Assembly (NCBI RefSeq): GCF_013284055.1
Contig: NZ_CP054143.1
Coordinates: 744,001-808,000 of the forward strand
From: Deefgea piscis
GTDB lineage: Bacteria > Pseudomonadota > Gammaproteobacteria > Burkholderiales > Chitinibacteraceae
Length of the DNA stretch: 64,000 bases
Direction: 5' to 3'
A model generated the notes under the pieces. That model did not search any database. It saw only the letters and a list, made by a program, of their open reading frames with translations, and was not told the DNA's origin. The position numbers were made by a program, and so were the translations under genes. Shown one piece after another: positions 1 to 8,358 of the stretch (the stretch's first letter is position 1; each line of letters starts with the position of its first letter).

Positions 1-8
1 CACTTGAC

Positions 9-863
9 TTAACCTTTGACCGCACCTGCCGACAAACCTTTCACAAAATATTTGCCGCAAAACACATACACTGCAATCGTTGGTAACGCCGCAATCAGTG
101 CCGCAGCCATATCGACGTTGTATTCCTTCACATTGGTCGAAGTATTGGCCATATTATTCAAACCCACGGTAATCGGCTGACTATCCCCCGCTGAGAAAAC
201 CACACCAAATAAGAAATCATTCCAAATATTGGTAAATTGCCAAATCAACGTCACCATAATAATCGGCGTCGACATCGGCACAATAATTCGCCAAAAAATA
301 CGCCAAAACCCAGCCCCATCCAGCCGTGCGGCTTTAATCAGCTCATCGGGAATGCCCACGTAGTAATTACGAAAAAACAGCGTGGTTGAGGCTAAGCCAC
401 ACACCACATGCACAAAGACCAAGCCCGTCGTGGTGCTGGCAATGCCCAGCCAACCCAAGGTTTGCGCCATAGGTAGCAGCAAGACCTGAAATGGCATAAA
501 CACCCCAAATAAAATCATCGCAAAAATGATATTTGAGCCAGCAAAGCGCCACTTCGACAACACATAGCCGTTAATCGCGCCCAAGCAGGTGGAAATCAAC
601 ACCGCAGGAATGACCATTTTGACTGAGTTCAAAAAATAGCCCGACAAACCATCACAAGAAACCCCAGTACACGCCGAACTCCAGGCCTTATCCCACGCGG
701 CAAAACCGATGTTTTGTGGAAAGGACAATAAGTTGCCCGTGCGGATTTCCTCCATATCTTTCACCGACGTCGTCAGCATCACATACAGCGGAATCAAGTA
801 ATACAGCGCGGCAAACACCAGCGCGGCATACACCAAACCCCGCCAAAAACGATCTTGAGTCAT
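9..863 (-). CDS. gtsC: Glucose/mannose ABC transporter permease GtsC
   Basis: Inner-membrane permease of a CUT1-type sugar importer, pairing with GtsB to move glucose or mannose delivered by the periplasmic protein GtsA. The 284-residue protein has about six hydrophobic segments and the cytoplasmic EAA loop (KAARLDGAGF, about residues 177-186) that docks on the ATPase. It ends in GLSAGAVKG, as Pseudomonas GtsC does. The ATG at 863 is preferred over an in-frame upstream codon at 884 because AGGGAGA lies just upstream of it. It is the last gene of gtsA-gtsB-gtsC seen here; the expected ATPase gene would lie beyond the left edge. A loop near residues 64-74 carries two cysteines that I do not remember from the Pseudomonas protein. 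Confidence 0.93.
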   Translation of the reverse strand: MTQDRFWRGLVYAALVFAALYYLIPLYVMLTTSVKDMEEIRTGNLLSFPQNIGFAAWDKAWSSACTGVSCDGLSGYFLNSVKMVIPAVLISTCLGAINGYVLSKWRFAGSNIIFAMILFGVFMPFQVLLLPMAQTLGWLGIASTTTGLVFVHVVCGLASTTLFFRNYYVGIPDELIKAARLDGAGFWRIFWRIIVPMSTPIIMVTLIWQFTNIWNDFLFGVVFSAGDSQPITVGLNNMANTSTNVKEYNVDMAAALIAALPTIAVYVFCGKYFVKGLSAGAVKG

Positions 864-890
864 ACCATTCTCCCTGATACGCAAACCCGA

Positions 891-992
891 CGCAGAGGCG
901 CAGAGACGCGGAGAAAAACATCAGATGGCATCGTACAGATTTGAGCTAAGTTCATACTCAAAGGCATTCCTCTGCGTCTCTGCGTCTCTGCG
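891..992. repeat. Imperfect inverted repeat of CGCAGAG units between gtsB and gtsC
   Basis: The left arm (891-913) is built of CGCAGAG/CGCAGAGA units and the right arm (969-992) is its near reverse complement (CTCTGCGTCTCTGCG). About 55 bases separate the arms. In the gtsBC transcript this would form a long GC-rich hairpin in the only sizeable gap of the operon. Similar CGCAGAG-type repeats occur in many bacterial genomes (memory). It could lower gtsC expression or protect the upstream mRNA. Confidence 0.75.
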
Positions 993-1025
993 TTCGCCGT
1001 TGTTTTTATATCTTGTGATAGGACA

Positions 1026-1925
1026 TTAACCATTACCGTCTTTCCTCAGCTCTGAATACAAATACGGCACCACAATCGCGGCCACCGCCATCAGCATCAT
1101 CATCGCGCTGGCAGCACCGACGCCCATTTGGCCTCGAGTAAACGCCATTGAATACATAAAGGTCGCCGGCAGGTCTGACGAATACCCTGGACCGCCGCCG
1201 GTTAACGCCATAATCAAATCAAAGCTTTTAATCGCAATGTGTGAGAGCACCATCAAGGTGGAAAACACCACTGGCCGCAATGCCGGCAACACAATTTTCC
1301 AATAAATCCGCGGCAAGCTTGCGCCATCAATTTGCGCCGCTTTAATAATTGAATCATCGACCCCACGCAAACCGGCTAAAAACAGCGCCATCACAAACCC
1401 CGATGATTGCCATAAACCCGCCAGCACCACGGTATAAATCGACATATCGGAATTAACTAACCAATCAAACGTGAAATGGGTAAAGCCCCAGTCATGCATC
1501 AATTTTTCTATCCCTAAGCCGGGATTCAAAATCCATTTCCACGCGGTACCAGTCACAATGAAAGACAGCGCCATAGGGTAAAGATAAATCGTACGAATCG
1601 CGCCTTCAAAGCGGATTTTTTGATCCAATAAAACCGCCAATACGATACCAATGCCCATTGCGCCGCCAATAAACAGCACCGCAAAAATTCCTAAATTACG
1701 CACTGCAACCCACCAACGCTCATTTTCAAATAAGGTGATGTATTGCGCTAAACCAGCCCATTCATAATTGGGCAGCATTCGCGATGTGGTGAATGACAAA
1801 TAGCCATTCCAGACAATAAAGCCATATAAAAAAACCAAGGTGAGTACAAACGACGGGGCTAAAACGAGGCGCGGCAGCCAGCGCTCCGCAAACCCATAAT
1901 GGGCCGTACGGACAGGCATCGTCAT
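1026..1925 (-). CDS. gtsB: Glucose/mannose ABC transporter permease GtsB
   Basis: First permease subunit (299 residues) of the CUT1 sugar importer in the inner membrane. It closely follows Pseudomonas GtsB as I remember it: RWLPRLVLAPS at the N-terminus, the phrase IRTIYLYPMALSFIVTGTAW near the middle, an EAA loop (IKAAQIDGASLPRIYWKIVLP, about 195-215) and the ending VPYLYSELR. About six membrane segments are visible. The ATG at 1925 is preceded by GGAGAA at good spacing. It lies about 90 bases downstream of gtsA and about 160 upstream of gtsC, with a hairpin repeat in each gap. Confidence 0.94.
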   Translation of the reverse strand: MTMPVRTAHYGFAERWLPRLVLAPSFVLTLVFLYGFIVWNGYLSFTTSRMLPNYEWAGLAQYITLFENERWWVAVRNLGIFAVLFIGGAMGIGIVLAVLLDQKIRFEGAIRTIYLYPMALSFIVTGTAWKWILNPGLGIEKLMHDWGFTHFTFDWLVNSDMSIYTVVLAGLWQSSGFVMALFLAGLRGVDDSIIKAAQIDGASLPRIYWKIVLPALRPVVFSTLMVLSHIAIKSFDLIMALTGGGPGYSSDLPATFMYSMAFTRGQMGVGAASAMMMLMAVAAIVVPYLYSELRKDGNG

Positions 1926-1959
1926 ATTTGGATTCTCCGCAAAAGCAAAGATAAAGAGA

Positions 1960-2010
1960 TGGGTATATGAATGAACAGTACTACTTACTTAATATTCATC
2001 CATATACCCA
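1960..2010. repeat. TGGGTATATG...CATATACCCA hairpin between gtsA and gtsB
   Basis: Perfect 10-bp arms (1960-1969 and 2001-2010). One mismatch inward, five more bases pair (ATGAA/TTCAT). It begins 9 bases after the gtsA stop codon. It shares its GGGTAT/ATACCC ends with the dispersed family described in the findings. After a binding-protein gene such a hairpin often slows 3' decay of the highly needed binding-protein mRNA; that role is inferred. Confidence 0.75.
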
Positions 2011-2018
2011 ATAGAGAA

Positions 2019-3263
2019 TTACATTGTTTTAGCGGCTTTAGCGATTTTTGCCGCGGCGTCTTTGGCACTCATTTTGTCGTCATTCCAGAACTGCGTGACC
2101 ACATCAAACATGGCGCCTTGGGTCGCAGACTTCATCGCCATGCCATGCGCCCATGATGGAATCAAAGTACCTTTAGTCGATGCCATCTTGAAGTCTTCAG
2201 CCGACTTTTGACCACACATATCAAACTTGCTCATATTTACCCCCAAACGCGCGGGAATTGAGCCTTTGTTTAAATTAAATAGCTCTTGAAACTCTGGGCT
2301 CATCAACGTTGCCGCTAATGCTTGCTGCCCTTTCTCAGCCTCTTTGTTTTTCAATTTAAACATCGCAAAACTATCAATATTAAAGGTGTACGCATTGGCA
2401 GTACCCGGTGCGGCTACACACAGGAAGTCTTTGCCCGGTACTTTACCGGCGGCCATAAACTCGCCCTTAGCCCAGTCACCCATAAACTGCATACCGGCTT
2501 TGCCATTAATCACCATGCTGGTGGCTAAGTTCCACTCACGACCTGAGCTATTTTTGTCGGTAAATGGTTTGATTTTTTTATACGTTTCTAAAGCCTTAAT
2601 CATTGTTGGGCCGCTTAAAGTGCCTTGATCAAGTTGCACAAACGCTTTTTTATAAAAATCAGCACCACCCACACCTAAAGCAACGGTTTCAAATACGGTG
2701 CTGTCTTGCCAAGGTTGGCCACCATACGCCACGGGTTGCACGCCAATTTTTTGTAATGCCGCAGCAGTTACAAAAAACTCATCCCAAGTGGTTGGCACTT
2801 TGGCATTGGCTTTTTTCAATAATTCTGGATTCACCCATAACCAATTCACCCGATGCACATTCACTGGCGCGGCAACGTATTGGCCTTTGTATTTCACAAC
2901 GCTAGATACCACCGGTGGCAATAATTTATCCCAGCCACCCTTTTTAGCCACGTCATCAATTGAAGCCAGCACCCCTTCGGCACCCCACTCTTGAATCGAA
3001 GGACCTTTAATTTGTGCTGCCGCAGGTGGGTTGCCAGAAACCACACGCGTTTTGAGCGCAGTCATGGCGTTTTCACCACCACCACCGGCCACGGCAAAAT
3101 CTTTCCAGGTGTAACCTTTGGCTTCCATCATTTTTTTTAATTCAGCCACTGATTTGGCTTCACCGCCTGAAGTCCAATAATGCAAGACTTCGACTTCAAC
3201 AGCCTGTGCTGCGAACGCAACGCCCATTCCTGCAACCAGCAAACCTAACTTGGTAAGACGCAT
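2019..3263 (-). CDS. gtsA: Periplasmic glucose/mannose-binding protein GtsA
   Basis: Substrate-binding protein (414 residues) of the sugar importer. Residues 1-21 form a Sec signal peptide, with likely cleavage after AAQA. The mature protein starts with VEVLHYWTSGGEA and contains GGGGENAMTALKTRVV and VNVHRVNWLWVNPE, which match my memory of the Pseudomonas GtsA family. The ATG at 3263 has GGAG about 10 bases upstream. It is the first gene of the gts operon; a plausible promoter with dyad symmetry lies upstream at 3324-3395, beyond which is the terminator of the response-regulator gene. Glucose is the best guess for the ligand; a related hexose is possible. Confidence 0.94.
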   Translation of the reverse strand: MRLTKLGLLVAGMGVAFAAQAVEVEVLHYWTSGGEAKSVAELKKMMEAKGYTWKDFAVAGGGGENAMTALKTRVVSGNPPAAAQIKGPSIQEWGAEGVLASIDDVAKKGGWDKLLPPVVSSVVKYKGQYVAAPVNVHRVNWLWVNPELLKKANAKVPTTWDEFFVTAAALQKIGVQPVAYGGQPWQDSTVFETVALGVGGADFYKKAFVQLDQGTLSGPTMIKALETYKKIKPFTDKNSSGREWNLATSMVINGKAGMQFMGDWAKGEFMAAGKVPGKDFLCVAAPGTANAYTFNIDSFAMFKLKNKEAEKGQQALAATLMSPEFQELFNLNKGSIPARLGVNMSKFDMCGQKSAEDFKMASTKGTLIPSWAHGMAMKSATQGAMFDVVTQFWNDDKMSAKDAAAKIAKAAKTM

Positions 3264-3323
3264 TATCGTAATCTCCAGATGATTTTAATTTTGCCGAGTG
3301 CAGTCCTGCCTTCGGTTGTAGTC

Positions 3324-3395
3324 AGAATATAGTAACTACATACTGATACAAATCAGGTAATCACCGGACAGGTATTCAACCTAGGGTAAATACCT
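3324..3395 (-). promoter_or_regulatory. Putative gtsA promoter with two dyad elements
   Basis: On the minus strand TTGTAT (3351-3346) and TATTCT (3329-3324) are 16 bases apart, a plausible sigma-70 promoter. The -35 is covered by the dyad CTGAT-N4-ATCAG (3343-3356). Further upstream lies AGGTATT-N12-AATACCT (3370-3395), with CCTAGG in its centre. Both are candidate operators for the response regulator encoded next door or for a sugar repressor. The assignment is inferred from position and symmetry. Confidence 0.45.
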
Positions 3396-3408
3396 TACGA
3401 TTAAATGC

Positions 3409-3440
3409 AAAAATGCCGTTCACTTTAGCAATGAACGGCA
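3409..3440 (-). terminator. Rho-independent terminator of the response-regulator gene
   Basis: Perfect 9-bp stem TGCCGTTCA/TGAACGGCA (3414-3422 and 3432-3440), followed on the minus strand by TTTTTGC. It separates the two-component genes from the gts operon. Confidence 0.85.
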
Positions 3441-3468
3441 CTTAAAACTGACTTAATTCTTTATTTAT

Positions 3469-4113
3469 TTAAGAAAACCAATCGCTCGTTGGCACTTCTT
3501 TAAGCATGGCGGCCAATTCCATCGCCGAATGCACATGCATTTTGGTAAAAATTCGCGCCCGATGCACTTCTACGGTTTTGGTGCTGATATCTAAGCGATC
3601 GGCAATTTGTTTATTTAGCTTACCCAATAAGATTTCTTGCAGCACTTCGCGCTCGCGTGGCGTTAAATCGGCCAGCAATTCCACGACTTTTTGTTGATGC
3701 TGTGCATTGCCGCGGCGCTGCTGATCTTCACTCAAACAAGCTTGTACCCGAGTAAGTAGCAGATCCTGATCACAGGGTTTTTCCATAAAATCACTCGCAC
3801 CATCTTTGAGTGCATTGACTGCCATTGGCACATCACCGTGCCCTGTTAAAAAAATCACCGGCGGTAAATAACTGCCTTCGCGTAGCTCGGCAAACAGCTC
3901 AAGTCCGCTCATGCCGTCCATACGCACATCAACAATCAAGCAAGCAAAACGACTGGCATCGCCCTCGTCTAAAAAAGCTTCGGCCGATGCATACGTCACC
4001 ACAGGGCAATCATGTGTTTCTAGCAATAAAGCCAATGAATCTCGTACAGCTTCATCATCATCAATCACCGCAACGGTTCTAATTGCTGCTCTATTTGTCA
4101 AAACAGGCTTCAT
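3469..4113 (-). CDS. FixJ/NarL-type response regulator
   Basis: 214-residue DNA-binding response regulator. The receiver domain (about 12-128) has the acidic cluster D18-D20, phosphoacceptor D62 in VDVRMDG, T90 and K112. The C-terminal LuxR-type helix-turn-helix (about 148-208) contains LTPREREVL and the recognition stretch LDISTKTVEVHRARI. Its start overlaps the stop of the upstream kinase gene by four bases, so the two are translationally coupled cognate partners. The nearest downstream target is the gts sugar operon, which in Pseudomonas is controlled by a different (OmpR-type) system; control of gts by this regulator is inferred from adjacency only. Confidence 0.9.
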   Translation of the reverse strand: MKPVLTNRAAIRTVAVIDDDEAVRDSLALLLETHDCPVVTYASAEAFLDEGDASRFACLIVDVRMDGMSGLELFAELREGSYLPPVIFLTGHGDVPMAVNALKDGASDFMEKPCDQDLLLTRVQACLSEDQQRRGNAQHQQKVVELLADLTPREREVLQEILLGKLNKQIADRLDISTKTVEVHRARIFTKMHVHSAMELAAMLKEVPTSDWFS

Positions 4114-6419
4114 GATATTTCCTCATTCGCATGAAAAGGGAGGCGAAACCGCATTCGAGTTCCACCACCGGGATTAGGTTCAGCCCATAAATGGCCGCGA
4201 TGCTGCTCAATCACTGAGCGGCAAATATTCAAGCCCATGCCCATGCCTTCGGACTTGGTACTGTAAAACGGTTGAAATAACTGGGCCGGATCAGATAAAC
4301 CGCCCCCGCGATCGGTAACAGTCACCTTTAAGGTATCGGCACTAAAACTTGCGCTAACGATAATCTGCCGTTCACTAATCGGGGTTTCGCTCATCGATTC
4401 GAGCCCATTTTTAATCAAATTAAGCAGCACTTGCTCAAGCATCACCGGGTCACCCTGAAAACTCGGTAAATCACTCGGAATATCCAGCACAATTCGGGCC
4501 TTCATTTTTTGCACCATGGGCCCAAGTAATTGCACCGGCACGCTGACTAAATCATTCAATATGCACAATTCTCGCGTCGGCGCGCGCTTCACGACAAACT
4601 GCCGAATACCCCGAATAATTTGCCCGGCACGGCGAGCCTGCGCCGTCATTTTGACCAAGGTTTCTTGCACCTTAGCCAAGGGTGGGTCGGCCTTATACAA
4701 CATAGTCTCACAGGCCGCACTATAGCTGGCGATCGCCGCTAATGGCTGATTCAGTTCATGCGCCAAGCTTGACGCCAATTCGCCCATATTGACCAGCCGT
4801 GCGGTGTGCTGCAATTGATCGTTGCGCGTGCGTGCCGCCTCTTGTGCTTGTTGTTTGGCAGTAATATCGGTACAGATTTCCAAAATGGCGCTGCGATTAT
4901 TTACCCAATCCACACCGCGCTGCTCAATTTGATAAGTGCGCCCAGTGTGCATATCGACGCTTTCAAATATCCCATCATGCACAGCCGAATCCACAGGCCA
5001 GCGCGTTAAACAATACGCCTCAGTGTCTTTGGGAATCGCAAAAGTCTTGCTATGCAAACGGTTGCGATACAGCAATACCCCGGTTTCAATATCGGTCACC
5101 GACACGGCGACTTCCAGCCCTGCCAAGACCGTTCGCAATTGCTGACGCGAGCTCGCCAGCGCTTCACGCTCTTGTTTTAATTCGGTCACGTCATACATTG
5201 ACGCCATCCAACCACGATGCACACCATGACTATCGATTAATTTAGAAGAATATAAGCGCACATCAAAGCGCTCGCCGTCATTGCGCATAAAGCGTAATTC
5301 AAAGCCATTGGCTGGGCATTCACCCCGCAAAATGGCTTGATAGGCATTGGCACACACATCCAGACACTCTGGCGGCCAAAAAACCATCGGTGGCTTGGCA
5401 CCAATTAACTCCGCCTCAGACCAGCCCACCATATTGGCAAACGCGCGATTCACGTAACTGAGCTTGCCATCGGTATCCATCGCACGTAAGCCTGTCACTA
5501 GCGAGTTTTCCATCGCCGAGCGAAATAAGATTTCATCGCGCAGTGCATATTCGGCATACTGCCTTTCACGCATGCGTAAGCGCAGCATTTTCAGCGACCA
5601 CAACAGCAACAATAACAGCGCAGTAATTAAGCCAATCAACCAAAAATTGGATTGCTTGGTAATCGGGTCGATCGACTTGGCCAATAAACGTAAACTCTGC
5701 TGGCTGGCGCCACCAAATGGCACTTCACGAATATCTTTGCCTATTAAGCGCGAATGATAGCGATTGGGCGCAATCACTTGGTTATTACTATCGATAAGCT
5801 GCAACTGATAGCGCTGCACCATCCACCACGGCACGCGCTGCAGCAATAAAATCGATAAATCGTAAACGGCTAACACCGCGCCTTGATATTCGGTTTGATG
5901 AAAAAATGGCACCACATGCACCATTTGTGGTGAATTGCGCCAAATCACATTACTCACCATCGGATAACCCAAGGTCGCCGCACCATCAATCACTTCGGTG
6001 AGTAAAGAATCATCCAAAGCCACCAAACTTTCGGGACGGCGTTCAAAATTGGGAAAGCCATCACCACGCTGACCTTTGGCATTCACCCACTCAATATTGA
6101 CGATTTCTGGATTGGATTTCATCAGCGCCTCAGCGCGGCGTTGAAAATCCAACTGCTGCATACTGTCAGACGCCAAGCCATACGCGAGGTTTTCTAAGAT
6201 ATTTTGATTGCTTTGCAAGCGGCCACGAATTTCTTGCTCTTGCCAGAGCAAATCTTGCGCCATGGTCGCCTCACGGGCGAACAGCTCATTGCGATAATCT
6301 TGCCAAGCGTAAACCAAGACTGCCGTGAGTAACGATGCGATCGCCAAATACGCCAATGCCCACGGCCAATTGCGTTGCCAACTGCTTAAAATAGGCCATT
6401 TTTTCATAGGTGAGAGCAT
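4110..6419 (-). CDS. Membrane sensor histidine kinase with two PAS domains
   Basis: Sensor partner of the FixJ-type regulator, about 769 residues. It has a membrane segment near the N-terminus (ALAYLAIASLLTAVLVYAW), a large periplasmic region, a second membrane segment (WLIGLITALLLLLLWSLKML), two PAS domains, a HisKA box GELASSLAHELNQPL with the phospho-histidine near residue 554, and an ATPase domain with NLIKNGLE, DRGGGL and GMGMGLNI. The box type resembles FixL/DctB kinases. An in-frame codon at 6509 lies beyond the pepD terminator, so a start at 6419 or 6407 is preferred; neither has a clear ribosome binding site. The signal is unknown; a sugar or redox cue is a guess from context. Confidence 0.88.
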   Translation of the reverse strand: MLSPMKKWPILSSWQRNWPWALAYLAIASLLTAVLVYAWQDYRNELFAREATMAQDLLWQEQEIRGRLQSNQNILENLAYGLASDSMQQLDFQRRAEALMKSNPEIVNIEWVNAKGQRGDGFPNFERRPESLVALDDSLLTEVIDGAATLGYPMVSNVIWRNSPQMVHVVPFFHQTEYQGAVLAVYDLSILLLQRVPWWMVQRYQLQLIDSNNQVIAPNRYHSRLIGKDIREVPFGGASQQSLRLLAKSIDPITKQSNFWLIGLITALLLLLLWSLKMLRLRMRERQYAEYALRDEILFRSAMENSLVTGLRAMDTDGKLSYVNRAFANMVGWSEAELIGAKPPMVFWPPECLDVCANAYQAILRGECPANGFELRFMRNDGERFDVRLYSSKLIDSHGVHRGWMASMYDVTELKQEREALASSRQQLRTVLAGLEVAVSVTDIETGVLLYRNRLHSKTFAIPKDTEAYCLTRWPVDSAVHDGIFESVDMHTGRTYQIEQRGVDWVNNRSAILEICTDITAKQQAQEAARTRNDQLQHTARLVNMGELASSLAHELNQPLAAIASYSAACETMLYKADPPLAKVQETLVKMTAQARRAGQIIRGIRQFVVKRAPTRELCILNDLVSVPVQLLGPMVQKMKARIVLDIPSDLPSFQGDPVMLEQVLLNLIKNGLESMSETPISERQIIVSASFSADTLKVTVTDRGGGLSDPAQLFQPFYSTKSEGMGMGLNICRSVIEQHRGHLWAEPNPGGGTRMRFRLPFHANEEIS

Positions 6420-6473
6420 ACGATGAAGTGGGTTCGATTCCCCATACAGTAATACCCATGCCATAGAAAAACA

Positions 6474-6500
6474 AAAACCCTGCTCAATTTGCAGGGTTTT
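6474..6500 (-). terminator. Terminator after pepD
   Basis: 10-bp stem AAAACCCTGC/GCAGGGTTTT with a 7-base loop, followed on the minus strand by TTTTTGTTTTT. It lies 24 bases after the pepD stop and could work in both directions. Confidence 0.85.
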
Positions 6501-6523
6501 GCGTCTCAATCACCACATCGGCG

Positions 6524-7978
6524 TTAATTTGCCACGGGCACCGCCGCCAAACTGGCCGTCAATAAAGCCCAAAAATGCGTCACCGAGGCAATCTCAACAC
6601 GCTCATCCGGAGAATGCGCGCCCCGAATCGTCGGCCCAAATGACACCATATCCAATGCGGGATACGCTTTACCAATCAAGCCGCATTCTAAACCGGCATG
6701 AATCACTTTCACTTTTGGCGCTGCGCCATACATCGCTTGATAAGTCTCTTGCAACACGGTCAACGCCCGCGATTGCAAATTAGGCGCCCAACCGGGATAG
6801 GCACCGCTACTTTCCACCGCAAATCCGCCTAAGCGCGCAATCGCCCGAATGGTTTGCACCAATTCGGTTACGCCGGTTTCAGTTAAAGAGCGCACCATTA
6901 ACACCGCATCAAAACGCCGGCCATCAAACTGCAGCACCCCCAGATTATTCGAGCTTTCCACTACGCCCGCCACTTCGGTACTCCAGCGGCGAATACCGTG
7001 CGGTAAACCCATTAATAAGTTCACCACTTTGGCACTATCGGCGGTGCTGAGCACCTGCTCTGCTTGAGCATCGGCCAGTTGCAGGGCGATATCGGTTTCA
7101 ACACCTTGTAACTCTTGCTGCCATTCGGCCAAGCATTGTGCGGCAAATGCCGCAAAATTCGCCGCATCACACGCCGGAATCGCAATCCGCGCAAACGCTT
7201 CACGCGGTAAAGCATTGCGTAATGAACCACCACGCAAACTCACTAAGCGCAAATCAAATAAAGGTATTGCTTGGAACAATAGGCGAGACATGAGCTTGAT
7301 GGCATTACCCCGCTCAAGATGAATATCAACCCCAGAATGACCGCCCTTCAAACCAGTTAACGCTAAATCACGCACCACCCAGCCCGCAGGCATTGGTTCG
7401 GGATGTAAAGTTTGCCCCACGCTGATATCAATCCCACCCGCACAGCCAACGTACAACTCGCCCCAATCTTCGGTATCTAAATTAAACAGCAGCTGCCCTT
7501 GCAACCAATTGGGCTGCAAACCTTTGGCGCCACTCATGCCTGACTCTTCGTCGATGGTCAGCAACACCTCAAGTGGGCCATGGGCTAGATCTTGGCTTTC
7601 TAGCACTGCTAATGCGGCAGCAACACCAATCCCATTATCCGCCCCAAGCGTCGTCCCCTTGGCATGCATCCAGCCATCGGCAATATAGGTTTGAATCGGG
7701 TCTTGCAAAAAATCATGCACTACGGCTTCGTTTTTTAACGCCACCATATCCAAATGACCTTGCAACACCACGCCCAGACGATTTTCCATCCCCGGCGTTG
7801 CGGGCTTGCGAATCAGTAAATTACCAACGGCATCGAGCTCATGACTTAAGCCCAATTGACTAGCCCAAGCTTGGATCTGCGCTCGCAACGCCGCCTCATG
7901 ATGCGATGGTCGCGGATAAGCACACAACACGGCAAAGTGCTGCCACAACAAGCTCGGTTCAACGTTTTTACAAATCAT
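6524..7978 (-). CDS. pepD: Aminoacyl-histidine dipeptidase (peptidase D)
   Basis: Cytosolic dinuclear-zinc M20-family dipeptidase that cleaves Xaa-His dipeptides such as carnosine. The 484-residue length fits PepD. Metal and catalytic motifs seen: GHLDMVALK (His and catalytic Asp), GTTLGADNGIGV (bridging Asp), LTIDEESGMSGAKGL (catalytic Glu plus ligand) and, late in the protein, IHAGLECG and FGPTIRGAHSPDERV. The ATG at 7978 is chosen over an in-frame TTG at 7990 because GAGG sits 8 bases upstream. It is a single-gene unit with its own terminator, upstream of the kinase gene. Confidence 0.93.
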   Translation of the reverse strand: MICKNVEPSLLWQHFAVLCAYPRPSHHEAALRAQIQAWASQLGLSHELDAVGNLLIRKPATPGMENRLGVVLQGHLDMVALKNEAVVHDFLQDPIQTYIADGWMHAKGTTLGADNGIGVAAALAVLESQDLAHGPLEVLLTIDEESGMSGAKGLQPNWLQGQLLFNLDTEDWGELYVGCAGGIDISVGQTLHPEPMPAGWVVRDLALTGLKGGHSGVDIHLERGNAIKLMSRLLFQAIPLFDLRLVSLRGGSLRNALPREAFARIAIPACDAANFAAFAAQCLAEWQQELQGVETDIALQLADAQAEQVLSTADSAKVVNLLMGLPHGIRRWSTEVAGVVESSNNLGVLQFDGRRFDAVLMVRSLTETGVTELVQTIRAIARLGGFAVESSGAYPGWAPNLQSRALTVLQETYQAMYGAAPKVKVIHAGLECGLIGKAYPALDMVSFGPTIRGAHSPDERVEIASVTHFWALLTASLAAVPVAN

Positions 7979-8358
7979 GCAAAGCCTCAAACAACATTCA
8001 ACTAGGGCGACAATCTACGGGAATTCGCCAATTTCAGCTGCAGCATTTTAGCGTAATAGGTATTTTTCACACCTAGCATAAACCCTGACAAGAAAAAACA
8101 GCGCCACAAATCAAAACATCCCATAAGAGTATTTCAATAAAGCCCAGCAAATTCAACGCTTAGATTTAAATACCCTATAAATCAATCCAAACCACCCGCG
8201 AATAAATAAAAATAAAACGCCAGTATTACCAACCGCAAAACCAATTTTTCTTATCGCTTATTCATAATGAATTTGGTTTAAAGCAAATTCCATCTACCTC
8301 TTTTGACTTAGTCTAGATAGCGTTGATCTAGAGATCCGTCGCCTAAGGAATTGCCGCC
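7979..8358. other. Divergent intergenic region between pepD and rquA
   Basis: AT-rich, without a credible open reading frame. It must hold promoters for both genes. Upstream of rquA there is TTGACT near 8304, but no good -10 at standard spacing. A short dyad TAGGT...ACCTA lies near 8058-8077. I looked for an FNR-type TTGAT-N4-ATCAA site and found none. The rquA ribosome binding site AAGGA lies 9 bases before its ATG. Confidence 0.5.

Noticed and set aside
8300-8358. Possible FNR box upstream of rquA (TTGAT near the start)
   Set aside because: The second half-site ATCAA is absent at the right distance.
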